NCBI RefSeq assembly: GCF_035946055.1
Contig: NZ_CP108364.1
Coordinates: 6,758,001 to 6,822,000, forward strand
Reading direction: 5' to 3'
DNA from: Streptomyces sp. NBC_01341
Lineage (GTDB): Bacteria > Actinomycetota > Actinomycetes > Streptomycetales > Streptomycetaceae
DNA length: 64,000 bases
Made by a program: the position numbers and the translations under genes. Positions 1 through 7,325 of this stretch are shown here, piece by piece. How positions within the stretch are numbered: position 1 is the first letter of the stretch; every line of letters begins with the position of its first letter. A model generated the notes under the pieces. That model searched no databases. It had not been told where the DNA came from and saw nothing but the letters and a program-made list of their open reading frames with translations.

Positions 1-285
1 GACGCGATCAAGGGCGGTCCGCTGGACACGCCCTATCTGCAGGGCAAGTCCGCGGCGGTGCTCTCCGGTGACCTCAGCCCGAGCTTCGCGCTCTCCACGG
101 CGCTCAAGGACTCCCGGCTGATCCTCGATGCCGCCGAGGCGTCCGGAGTGAGACTGGACCTGGTCGCCGCCTCCGCCGAGCGGTTCACCCGGGCGGAGGC
201 GGCGGGGCACGGGGACCAGGACATGATCGCCACGTACTTCGCGGGCCGGGCCGATCAGCGCGATGCCGGGGGTTCCGCGTCATGA
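1..285 (+). CDS. 3' fragment of a 3-hydroxyisobutyrate/6-phosphogluconate dehydrogenase-like NAD(P) oxidoreductase
   Basis: Only the last 94 codons lie in the window; the reading frame is open from base 1 to the TGA at 283-285. The fragment is largely helical and resembles the C-terminal all-alpha dimerisation domain of beta-hydroxyacid dehydrogenases: the segment GDLSPSFALSTALKDSRLIL, followed by an alternating Ala/Leu helix, is typical of the NAD_binding_11 domain. The catalytic Lys helix and the Rossmann domain must lie upstream of the window. The gene converges on the molybdoenzyme gene and the two coding ends overlap by 31 bp (255-285). The family assignment comes from residue pattern only; the substrate cannot be told from this part. 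Confidence 0.7.
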   Translation, partial: DAIKGGPLDTPYLQGKSAAVLSGDLSPSFALSTALKDSRLILDAAEASGVRLDLVAASAERFTRAEAAGHGDQDMIATYFAGRADQRDAGGSAS

Positions 286-1607
286 CGTCGGACGGAGCCC
301 CGCCGGCGTGCTCCTGACGCGATGTCACCACTGCGCGGAGCGGCGACTCGGACGACGGTCACGGGGTGCCTCACCACCGCGTCGAAGAGATAGCCCTGGG
401 TGTTGTGGGCGGCCGTCACGGGCTGGGTGCGGCCCGACCGGTCCGTCGCGCGGGCGAGGAGCACACCGGGCCCCGTCGTCCGCGGAACCCAGTCGGCGGT
501 CCAGCGCACCCAGCTCCCCGCACGCGGCTCGTCGCGCAGCCGGGCCCTGTGCCACACGGTGCCGCCGTCGGTGCTGACCTCGACACGGCGCACCGGAGCA
601 CCGCCCGACCAGGACCGGCCGGTGAGACGGTGCCTGCGACGGGCGGCGAACGAGGCGCCGGGAGCGAGTTCGAAGGCGCTCTTGAGTGTCTGCCGGGTGA
701 GCGGCGCGCTGCCCTCGGGCGGGTGGCCGGGGCCGAACAGCCGGTACAGGCCCGTGTTCCACGGAGTGAGCAGCGGTTCCGCGCTCACCTCGATGTCACC
801 GACCCACTTGATGTTGGCGATGCCCACCCACGACGGCGCGATCAGGCGGACCGGGGCACCGTGATCGGGCGGCAGCGGTTCACCGTTCATCTCGTACGCG
901 AGGATCACGTCATCCAGCGCCTTCGCCACCGGCAGGGGACGGCGGACCCGGCCGAGGTTCGTGCCGTCACTCACGACCTCCGCGTCCAGGCCGCGCGGCA
1001 GCACGTCCACGGCGTTCCTCCCGACGGCCGCCGCGCGCAGCACCTCGGCGAGCCGCACCCCGCGCCAGCGTGCCGTCCCGATCGCGCCCAGGGTCCACGC
1101 TGTGCCGCTCACCTGCTGTCCCTGCTGCGAGGTGAAGTAGCTCCGGCCGTTGCCCGCGCACTCGACGAACGCCGTGCGGCTGACCGACGGCAGGGCCCGC
1201 AACGCCTCGTACGTGAAGTCCACCGGGCCGCCCTCCAGCCCGTCGCCCCACACCGTGAGTCTCCAGTCCGCCACGTCGATGAGCGGGGTCGCCGTGTGGT
1301 TGCGGACGAAGAAGCGGTCCGTGGGGGTGAGCAGGCCGGTGCCACGCAGCGCCGCGAAGTTCGTCTCGGCGTTCGTGCCGCGCACGGTGAACAGCTCCGG
1401 AGGCAGGGACTTGACGATCCCCGCCGGCGCGACCGCCGCGCGGGCGGAGGCGGCGGCGGCCGGCACCAGCGGGGCCGCGAATGAGGCGGCCGTGATCAGG
1501 CGCAGCAGATCGCGGCGATCGATACCGGCGCTTCTCGCGCGGCCTCGGGACCACTGCCGGAGCCGCATCCGGTCGTACGCGGCTTCGGACGGCGGCAGGG
1601 AACTCAT
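255..1607 (-). CDS. Tat-exported sulfite oxidase-family molybdopterin oxidoreductase
   Basis: 450-aa protein of the sulfite oxidase/SoxC fold. A twin-arginine signal (DRRDLLRL, residues 30-37, then an Ala-rich hydrophobic stretch to about 60) predicts export as a folded protein with its cofactor. The molybdopterin domain follows, with the expected Mo-ligand Cys in FVECAGNGRSYF (Cys about 150), then WRGVRLAEVL and DHGAPVRLIAPSWVG typical of the family. The C-terminal 120 residues form the Ig-like Mo-co dimerisation domain (VRRVEVSTDGG). Likely role is oxidation of sulfite or another oxyanion outside the membrane; the substrate is inferred. The start at 1607 is chosen because CTGGAG lies 6 nt upstream; ATG at 1634 is an alternative. 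No haem or membrane partner is encoded next to it. The 3' end overlaps the convergent dehydrogenase gene. Confidence 0.85.
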   Translation of the reverse strand: MSSLPPSEAAYDRMRLRQWSRGRARSAGIDRRDLLRLITAASFAAPLVPAAAASARAAVAPAGIVKSLPPELFTVRGTNAETNFAALRGTGLLTPTDRFFVRNHTATPLIDVADWRLTVWGDGLEGGPVDFTYEALRALPSVSRTAFVECAGNGRSYFTSQQGQQVSGTAWTLGAIGTARWRGVRLAEVLRAAAVGRNAVDVLPRGLDAEVVSDGTNLGRVRRPLPVAKALDDVILAYEMNGEPLPPDHGAPVRLIAPSWVGIANIKWVGDIEVSAEPLLTPWNTGLYRLFGPGHPPEGSAPLTRQTLKSAFELAPGASFAARRRHRLTGRSWSGGAPVRRVEVSTDGGTVWHRARLRDEPRAGSWVRWTADWVPRTTGPGVLLARATDRSGRTQPVTAAHNTQGYLFDAVVRHPVTVVRVAAPRSGDIASGARRRGSVRRHDAEPPASR

Positions 1608-1902
1608 GGGCGCTCCAGGGGAGAGGAGGGTCATCCGGCGGGCGGGGAAGCGGTGCGGTCGAGCGGTGGGCAGGTGCAGGGCGGTTCCTGCGCGCAACGG
1701 CGTACTCGCCCGGTCTCGACCGTGTCCGCGCGAGCGCGGTGGCGAGGCGTCGGCGGCGTACTGTCAACGGACCGTAGAGGGCGGACGTGCCGGGGTGGAA
1801 GCAGGTCGTGCACCTGGCCACGAATCTGCAACGCGGCCGCAACAGACGCCCGCGCGGCTTGGCCCCCCCCGGCGGCGCCCGCCGCGCGCCCGAGGGGTGT
1901 CG

Positions 1903-1995
1903 GTCCTGGGCAGGCATGCCGCTGCGCAGTTTGCCGAGTGTGCGGCCGAGCAGCCGGGACGCGTGCATCCGGGAGATGCCCGGCTCCTCCTGGTA
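1903..1995 (-). pseudogene. remnant of a SigB/SigF-type sigma factor (region 4 C-terminus)
   Basis: About 30 codons on the minus strand encode the segment GISRMHASRLLGRTLGKLRS. It closely resembles the helix-turn-helix recognition end of region 4 in stress-response sigma factors of the SigB/SigF/SigG group (pattern GIS-MH-SRLL-RTL--LR). Upstream of it the same frame gives no region 2, 3 or early region 4 sequence, only low-complexity Arg/Pro/Gly translation, and no other frame restores it. I read this as the 3' scrap of a lost sigma gene. The match rests on about 25 residues, so a chance resemblance is possible but unlikely. Confidence 0.55.
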
Positions 1996-2226
1996 TGCGG
2001 CGCTGCCGGCCCGGGGCCGCACCCGTGGTCCGGGCAGTGCGCGGGGTCATCCCGTCACGCTTTTCCGGTCGTCGACCACGAGGTGCGGACGCCTGCTCGG
2101 TCGGCGCCAACCCATGCATGCATGCGAGGTTTTGAGCCGGACCGACGCCACTTCGGCGGGGGCTCGGCGTGACCACCTCGTGGGGTGCGCGGCGCAGGGG
2201 GCCCGCATGCGCCGGAGCACAAGGAA

Positions 2227-2261
2227 CCGCCCCACCGGTACGGGGGAGCCCGGTGGGGCGG
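2227..2261. terminator. 12-bp perfect hairpin, terminator-like
   Basis: CCGCCCCACCGG at 2227-2238 pairs perfectly with CCGGTGGGGCGG at 2250-2261 around an 11-nt loop. It lies between two divergently transcribed genes, where no terminator is needed, so it may have ended a gene now lost, or act as an attenuator in the leader of the GNAT gene at 2524. Confidence 0.5.
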
Positions 2262-2523
2262 CCGTAACCAGGGTGCCACAGTGAGCGGCCCGTTGGGGAC
2301 GGATCGGCCTCCGCGGTACACGAATTGCCGAACCCTCCACGTATTCGCCCCGTGCTCCACCTTCTCGGTCCGCCCCGCCCCACCGCCGGCCCCGGCGTGG
2401 ACGTGGAGAGGGGTGCGTTCATTGCGCTCACGTGAACAGTCCGGGGGCGAGGGAATAGGTGCAGGCTGAATCGGCTTCTCGTCCGTGTCGCCGGCTGCCG
2501 ATACCGACCGGAGTGAGAAAGCC

Positions 2524-3411
2524 ATGTCCGAGGCCACACGCCCGCCCACCAGCCCGCCCGCGTCCGCGCGGCCGCCCGCCCCCGGAGATCTGTCCGGGGC
2601 CACGCGGACCCCCGTGGACCCGTCGGCGGGCGCGAGCCCCATCGGGGCCACGGGACCCGCGCTCCCGGGGCATCCGCTGGACAATCCGGCCCGCTCCTCG
2701 CTGACCGGTCCGCACGCCCGCTTCGCCGAACGGCGTGGCCGCGTCCTGCGTTACCACCCCGACGTCACGCCCTGGCTCGCCCTGCCGGACGACCCGGGGC
2801 CCCAGGACTGGTCCGACGTGGCCGCGCTCGCGGGTGCCGGTGCCTCCGTGACCCTCACCGCCTTCCGCGAGCCGCCGCCGGCCGACTGGGAGATCGTCTT
2901 CCAGGCCACGGGTGTGCAGATGGTGGACGACTCCGTGGCCGCCGAACCCGATCGCGAGGCGTCGCTCCTCGGCCCCGCGGACGTAGCCGACATGCTCGAC
3001 CTGGTCGCTCGCACGCGCCCGGGCCCGTTCCTGCCCCGCACCGTGGAACTCGGCACCTACCTCGGCATCCGTCGCGCCGGAGTCCTGGTCGCGATGGCGG
3101 GGGAGCGGCTGCACCCGTCCGGCTGGACGGAGATCAGCGCCGTCTGCACCGACGAGTCGGCGCGCGGCCAGGGGCTGGCCGGCCGGCTCGTCCGGGCCGT
3201 CGCCCACGGCATCCGCGAGCGCGGCGACACGCCCTTCCTTCACGCGGCCGCCTCGAACACGTCCGCCATCCGCCTGTACGAGAGCCTGGGCTTCACTCTG
3301 CGGCGTACGACCTCCTTTCTCTCCGCCCTCGTTCCCTCGGACACCCCCCTGCCCGGCGACGTCAGGACCCCGGAGCGGAGGGCGGGTAACTTGGAACAAG
3401 TGGGCCGATAA
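2524..3411 (+). CDS. GNAT-family N-acetyltransferase (FR47-like) with Pro-rich N-terminus
   Basis: 295-aa protein. The first 60 residues are Pro/Ala/Ser-rich and probably disordered. The C-terminal 110 residues are an FR47-type GNAT fold: ISAVCTDESARGQGLAGRLV contains the acetyl-CoA pyrophosphate-binding loop (RGQGLAG), and AASNTSAIRLYESLGF is the usual strand-helix that ends the domain. The middle part (about 60-170) resembles the N-terminal half of two-lobed GNATs. Expected activity is acetyl transfer from acetyl-CoA to a small-molecule amine; the substrate is unknown. ATG 2524 is preferred (GGAGTGAGAAAG upstream) over an in-frame GTG at 2485. The phosphatase gene starts 25 nt after its stop in the same direction, so they may be co-transcribed. 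Confidence 0.8.
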   Translation: MSEATRPPTSPPASARPPAPGDLSGATRTPVDPSAGASPIGATGPALPGHPLDNPARSSLTGPHARFAERRGRVLRYHPDVTPWLALPDDPGPQDWSDVAALAGAGASVTLTAFREPPPADWEIVFQATGVQMVDDSVAAEPDREASLLGPADVADMLDLVARTRPGPFLPRTVELGTYLGIRRAGVLVAMAGERLHPSGWTEISAVCTDESARGQGLAGRLVRAVAHGIRERGDTPFLHAAASNTSAIRLYESLGFTLRRTTSFLSALVPSDTPLPGDVRTPERRAGNLEQVGR

Positions 3412-3436
3412 CCGACGAACAGGCGGGAGGCGTGCC

Positions 3437-4654
3437 GTGGTCAGAGGGCTCCGGCGCCCGTCGGTGGCGCGCACACCACCACTGCCGGGGACCGATCCGG
3501 AGGAGAGGGCGGCAGGTGCCTCCCGGATCGGGAACTGGGCGCTCGCCCTGTGGCTCGTCCTCCTGACCACCGCGGTCGTCCTGATCGACGCCTTCACGGG
3601 CCAGGAGCTTCCACTCATCCCGCTGCTGGTGGTGCTGCCTGCGCTGGCCTCGGTCTTCTGTTCGGTCCGGCAGACGAGCTTCGTCGCGCTCTGGGTCACG
3701 TGCGTGGTCGTGGCGTCCCGCATCACGTCTACCGGCGCCTTCTGGGACGTGGTGTTCCTCATCGGCTTCACAGCCCTCGCCAGCGGTCTGGGAGTCGTCG
3801 CGTGCGCCGCGCGCATCCGGCACGCCACCGAGATGGCCCGCCTGCGCTCGGCCACCGTCGCGCTCCAGCGCCAGATCCTGCGCCCTCTCCCGGTCACGAC
3901 GGTGCAGGTCTGCGTCCATGGGATCTACGAGCCGATCGAGGAGGACCGGTTCGTCGGCGGCGACATCTACGAGGTCGTGCACTCCTCGCACGGAACGCGG
4001 GTGATCATCGGTGATGTTCAGGGAAAAGGCCTCCCGGCGATCGGGGCGGGATTCGCCGCTCTCGGCGCCTTCCGGGAGGCCGCCGTCCGGGAGCCGGAGC
4101 TCACCGCGGTCGCGGATGCGGTCGAGGACGCCGTCGTGCGGCACAACGCCTACTCCGCCGAAATCGGCGAGACGGAACGCTTCGTCACCGCGCTGCTGCT
4201 CGGATTCGACGCGGGCGACAAGGTGCGGGTCGTCAACTGCGGCCACATGCTCCCACGGCTCCTGCGCGACGGGACGGCCTCCGTCGTCACTCTGGACCGG
4301 ACGTCGGTGCCCCTCGGCATGGCGGAGCTCAGCAGCGAGCAGCGGGCGGCCGAGTGGGTCGCGTTCCCGCCCGGCGCGACCCTGCTGGTCTTCACCGACG
4401 GCGTGACGGAGGCGAGGGACGCGACCGGCGCCTTCTACCCGTTCGACGAACGGCTCGCCGAGTGGACCGGCCGCGAGCCCGCCGAACTCCTGGAGGCGCT
4501 CCGGACCGACCTGCAGGAGTTCTCCGGCGGTGTGCGCCGCGACGACGTCGCCGTGCTCGTGATGAGCAGGCCACCGGGCGGCGGGGACCCGCCGGGAAGT
4601 CGGGGTGGCGGGGCCCGGGTCGGTGACCCGCCCGAGCGGGAGCCCGTGACCTGA
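3437..4654 (+). CDS. membrane SpoIIE/RsbU-type PP2C serine phosphatase
   Basis: 405-aa integral membrane phosphatase. Residues about 33-130 form four to five hydrophobic segments (NWALALWLVLLTTAVVLIDA is the first). A cytoplasmic PP2C-like SpoIIE domain follows from about 150: GGDIYEVVHSSHG and VIIGDVQGKG carry the metal-binding Asp residues, and LLVFTDGVTEARD the late Asp motif. Such proteins dephosphorylate anti-anti-sigma factors and so release sigma factors in partner-switching pathways. No sensory PAS or GAF domain is present, so the membrane segments may sense the signal. GTG 3437 follows GGGAGG with a 6-nt spacer. No STAS partner lies beside it, but a sigma remnant lies about 1.5 kb upstream and a HATPase protein lies at 56.3 kb. 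Confidence 0.88.
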   Translation: MVRGLRRPSVARTPPLPGTDPEERAAGASRIGNWALALWLVLLTTAVVLIDAFTGQELPLIPLLVVLPALASVFCSVRQTSFVALWVTCVVVASRITSTGAFWDVVFLIGFTALASGLGVVACAARIRHATEMARLRSATVALQRQILRPLPVTTVQVCVHGIYEPIEEDRFVGGDIYEVVHSSHGTRVIIGDVQGKGLPAIGAGFAALGAFREAAVREPELTAVADAVEDAVVRHNAYSAEIGETERFVTALLLGFDAGDKVRVVNCGHMLPRLLRDGTASVVTLDRTSVPLGMAELSSEQRAAEWVAFPPGATLLVFTDGVTEARDATGAFYPFDERLAEWTGREPAELLEALRTDLQEFSGGVRRDDVAVLVMSRPPGGGDPPGSRGGGARVGDPPEREPVT

Positions 4655-4728
4655 CCCGCAGAGACGGCAAGCGGCAGGCGGATGGCGGCCGGGCACAAAA
4701 CCCTTCGCGCGGCCCCGCCCCGCACGGC

Positions 4729-4734
4729 TACGGT
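4729..4734 (+). promoter_or_regulatory. putative -10 box of the leader-peptide/ABC-F transcript
   Basis: TACGGT fits TANNNT and ends 7 nt before the ATG of the leader ORF, so the transcript would start at or next to that ATG (leaderless). Upstream is an A-run (CACAAAACCC, 4694-4703) just before a poor -35 region (TTCGCG), an arrangement that recalls WhiB7/WblC-activated promoters of translation-stress genes. The promoter is inferred by eye. Confidence 0.4.
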
Positions 4735-4741
4735 GGACGTC

Positions 4742-4768
4742 ATGGGTACGTACTACTTCTTTCTCTGA
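4742..4768 (+). CDS. eight-codon aromatic leader peptide upstream of ABC-F gene
   Basis: ATG at 4742 opens an ORF encoding MGTYYFFL followed by TGA at 4766-4768. Four of eight residues are aromatic (YYFF). It lies 160 nt upstream of the ABC-F start, directly after a -10-like TACGGT, so it would be translated from the very 5' end of the mRNA without a Shine-Dalgarno sequence. Short hydrophobic or aromatic leader peptides in front of ABC-F, erm and msr genes are known sensors: an antibiotic-stalled ribosome prevents formation of a terminator or sequestering hairpin. The GC-rich stem-loops between 4770 and 4832 could be those hairpins. The function is inferred from position and composition. Confidence 0.5.
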   Translation: MGTYYFFL

Positions 4769-4769
4769 T

Positions 4770-4832
4770 TCCCGGCCGTGACGCCGCCGGGTGACGCCGC
4801 GTGCTCCGCACGGGGCGCGCCGTCGGCGGCGC
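4770..4832 (+). promoter_or_regulatory. leader stem-loops, possible attenuator
   Basis: Two stem-loops can be drawn in the transcribed leader: CCCGG at 4770-4774 with CCGGG farther on (near 4787-4791), and a perfect 6-bp stem GCGCCG (4817-4822) / CGGCGC (4827-4832) with the tetraloop TCGG. They follow the leader-peptide stop codon directly, as expected for ribosome-controlled attenuation of the ABC-F gene. No clear U-tract follows, so termination would be of the GC-rich actinobacterial kind. Confidence 0.35.
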
Positions 4833-4927
4833 TCCTCTCCGCCGTCCGGCACTCCGGTCCCGCGGTGCGTTCCGCCCCCCGGCGGCCCACGCGCGCGCCA
4901 GGACACGTCACTTCAGGGAAAGCACCC

Positions 4928-6613
4928 ATGCGTCCACACCCCCGTCATGCCCAACTGGCCGTTCACGACGTCTGCAAGGCGTACGGCGACCGGCGCGTCC
5001 TCGACCAGGTGTCCTTCACGATCCGGCCGGGGGAGAAGGCCGGTGTCATCGGCGAGAACGGATCCGGCAAGTCCACGCTGCTGCGGCTCCTCGCCGGAGC
5101 GGAGGCTCCGGACGCCGGTGACATCACCGCACTCTTCCCCGGCGGCACCGGCCACCTCGCCCAGACCCTCGCACTCGACCCCCGGCGCACGGTGCAGGAC
5201 GCCGTGGACGCGGCCCTCGCCGAGCTCCGGACGCTCGAACGGCTGATCGCCGCGGCCGAGAAGGCGATGTCCGACGGCGATCCCGGCGAGACGAGCCTCG
5301 CCGCGTACGGCGACCTGCTGTCGCGGTACGAGGAACGCGGCGGCTATCAGGCCGACGCCAGGACCGACGCGGCCCTGCACGGCCTCGGCCTCGGCGCCGT
5401 CACGCGGGACCGCGAGCTGGGCACGCTGTCCGGTGGTGAACAGGCCCGGCTCGCCCTCGCCTGCGTCCTCGCGGCGGCGCCCGGACTCCTCCTGCTCGAC
5501 GAACCGACCAACCACCTCGACGACGCCGCCGTCGGCTGGCTCGAGGAACACCTCCGCGCGCACCCCGGCACCGTCGTGGCCGTCACCCACGACCGGGCGT
5601 TCCTGGAGCGGACCACCACCGTGATCCTGGAGGTCGACCGTGATCTGCGCGGCGTCAGGCGGTACGGCGACGGCTGGGACGGCTACCGGACGGCGAAGAC
5701 CGCCGCCCGCCGCCGCTGGGCCCAGGAACACCAGGAGTGGCTCGCCGAAGTCGCACGCACCGAGGCACTGGTGGGCGTGGCGGGGCAGCGCCTCGCCGGG
5801 AGCGGCAAGGATCCAGGGGAGGGTTTCGGCAAGCACCGCAGGTCCCACGAGGCCAAACTGTCGGGACGGGTCAGGGCTGCCAGGACCCGGCTGGAAGCGC
5901 TGCGCCGCTTCCCGGTCCCCTCGCCTCCCCGTCCGCTGAGCTTCACCGCGGAGCTCGCCGTCGCCCCGGGCGGCTCCTCTTCCGCGGATCCGGGCACGGA
6001 CCCGGCGGGCGGCCGGGACCGGGGCCCCGTGGCGGAGCTGGAGTCCGTCGTCGTGACCGGCCGGCTGGACCTGCCCTCACTGCGCTTGATGCGGGGACAG
6101 CGGCTTCTGGTCACCGGGCCGAACGGTGCGGGCAAGACCACGCTCCTGCGTGTCCTGGCCGGCGACCTCGCACCCGATGCCGGGACGGTCCGGCGGTGGG
6201 GCAGGGTCGGCTACCTCCCGCAGGAACTCCCTCCGCGCCCCACACGCCGTACGCTGCTCGTGACCTTCGCCGCGGGCCGGCCGGGGCTCCCCGACGAGTA
6301 CGCCGACGAACTGCTGACCCTCGGCCTGTTCCGCCCGGAGGACCTGCACGTCCCCGTAGCCGACCTCTCCGTCGGACAGCAGCGCAGGCTGGCCCTGGCC
6401 CGGCTGGTCGTCCGCCCGGCGGATCTCCTGGTCCTGGACGAGCCGACGAACCACCTCGCGCTCGACCTGGCCGAGGAGGTGGAGGCCGCGCTCGAGCGGT
6501 ACACGGGATCGGTCGTCGTCGTCTCGCACGACCGCAGTTTCCGATGCCGTTTCGCCGGCGACCACCTCGAACTCGGGGCAGGCCGCGTCGTGCCGGGTGC
6601 GCACACCCGCTGA
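4928..6613 (+). CDS. ABC-F family ATPase, probable ribosome-protection (antibiotic resistance) protein
   Basis: 561-aa soluble protein with two ABC domains and no membrane segments. Domain 1: Walker A GENGSGKST (42-50), signature LSGGEQ (167-172), Walker B LLLLDEPTNHLDD (187-199). An Arg/Lys-rich linker (about 270-350) is the P-site tRNA interaction motif that reaches into the ribosome. Domain 2: Walker A GPNGAGKTT (about 397), signature LSVGQQRRLALARL (about 480), Walker B LLVLDEPTNHL (about 500). Proteins of this group (TlrC, OleB, LmrC types) displace macrolides, lincosamides or related drugs from the ribosome. ATG 4928 (AGGGAAAG upstream) is preferred over the in-frame GTG at 4778, because the extra 50 residues look non-coding and a leader ORF precedes. 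The drug specificity is unknown. Confidence 0.88.
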   Translation: MRPHPRHAQLAVHDVCKAYGDRRVLDQVSFTIRPGEKAGVIGENGSGKSTLLRLLAGAEAPDAGDITALFPGGTGHLAQTLALDPRRTVQDAVDAALAELRTLERLIAAAEKAMSDGDPGETSLAAYGDLLSRYEERGGYQADARTDAALHGLGLGAVTRDRELGTLSGGEQARLALACVLAAAPGLLLLDEPTNHLDDAAVGWLEEHLRAHPGTVVAVTHDRAFLERTTTVILEVDRDLRGVRRYGDGWDGYRTAKTAARRRWAQEHQEWLAEVARTEALVGVAGQRLAGSGKDPGEGFGKHRRSHEAKLSGRVRAARTRLEALRRFPVPSPPRPLSFTAELAVAPGGSSSADPGTDPAGGRDRGPVAELESVVVTGRLDLPSLRLMRGQRLLVTGPNGAGKTTLLRVLAGDLAPDAGTVRRWGRVGYLPQELPPRPTRRTLLVTFAAGRPGLPDEYADELLTLGLFRPEDLHVPVADLSVGQQRRLALARLVVRPADLLVLDEPTNHLALDLAEEVEAALERYTGSVVVVSHDRSFRCRFAGDHLELGAGRVVPGAHTR

Positions 6614-6631
6614 GCGCACACGGGGCAGCCC

Positions 6632-7138
6632 CTACTCCTCCGAGGGCACCCGCCCGTCCCGGACATAGTCGCGCAGACGTTCGATGAAGACCCGTTGTCC
6701 CGCGACCAGGCGCTCCGAGGCCTCCTCCGGGGTGCACCAGGCGAACCGGTCCATCTCCGGGAACTCCCGCCGCACACCGGAGCCCTTGGGCCACTCCATG
6801 GTGAAGGTCCCTGGCACGGCCCGGGACGGGTCCAGCCAGGCTTCCACGGCCCACACGGACACCGTCTTGCCGCCGGCCTGGAGGTTCTCGCCCAGCGTCA
6901 CCCACGTCCCGTCCGGGAGCGGCAGTCCCAGCTCCTCCTCGAACTCCCGGCGGGCGGCCGTCCGGAGCTCCTCGCCGGGTTCCGCCTCGCCCTTGGGGAC
7001 GGACCACGCGCCGGCCTCGCGGCGCGCCCAGAAGGGGCCGCCCATGTGGCCGATGAGCACCTCGGCGTCCCGGCCGCCGTCCTCGCCGTTCACGACCCGG
7101 AAGAGCAGGACCCCGGCACTGCGCCTGACTGTCGTCAT
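6632..7138 (-). CDS. NUDIX hydrolase
   Basis: 168-aa protein with a complete Nudix box (GEAEPGEE...REFEEELGL, about residues 52-74), the Mg2+-binding helix that hydrolyses nucleoside diphosphates linked to another group X. The opening SAGVLLFRVV and GAWSVPKG are usual for the fold. Similar actinobacterial proteins act on dinucleoside polyphosphates or oxidised nucleotides; the substrate cannot be read from the sequence. ATG at 7138 aligns with the start of the domain; an in-frame ATG 45 nt upstream adds a non-conserved extension. It converges on the ABC-F gene with only 18 bp between stop codons and no visible terminator. Confidence 0.85.
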   Translation of the reverse strand: MTTVRRSAGVLLFRVVNGEDGGRDAEVLIGHMGGPFWARREAGAWSVPKGEAEPGEELRTAARREFEEELGLPLPDGTWVTLGENLQAGGKTVSVWAVEAWLDPSRAVPGTFTMEWPKGSGVRREFPEMDRFAWCTPEEASERLVAGQRVFIERLRDYVRDGRVPSEE

Positions 7139-7325
7139 GGCGTCAGTCTGCCCACGCGGTAGGCCTGCCGAGCATCCGGACACCCCGCTGCCGTGGCATC
7201 ACTCCTTCGGCGCACCTCGTTCCTCCTGATGTCCCTGTTGCCCTCTGGTGCGGGCCGACGTGTCCGGCCATGCTGGCGGCCGACAGCGCTTTCTGCGCGC
7301 AATCCGTTCCGTATCAGGAGGATTT

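Larger units (their letters stand above)
1608..2523. other. 916-bp region without an intact gene, with a sigma-factor remnant and hairpins
   Basis: This gap separates two divergent genes. I see a short region-4 sigma remnant (1903-1995, minus), a 10-bp inverted repeat CCACGAGGTG / CACCTCGTGG with arms at 2076-2085 and 2174-2183, and a perfect 12-bp hairpin (2227-2261). No continuous ORF has a convincing start, ribosome binding site or recognisable domain. The strand between 2290 and 2470 is less GC-rich than its surroundings and may hold the promoter of the GNAT gene. The mix of a coding scrap and a terminator-like hairpin between divergent genes suggests a deleted gene. Confidence 0.5.

Noticed and set aside
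2076..2183. Inverted repeat CCACGAGGTG / CACCTCGTGG as ends of a mobile element
   Set aside because: Only 88 bp lie between the arms, no target duplication or transposase trace is visible; treated as a chance or regulatory repeat.
4694..4709. Definite WhiB7/WblC promoter before the ABC-F leader
   Set aside because: Only an A-run next to a weak -35 supports it; kept as a suggestion within the leader-peptide finding and not listed as a site of its own.
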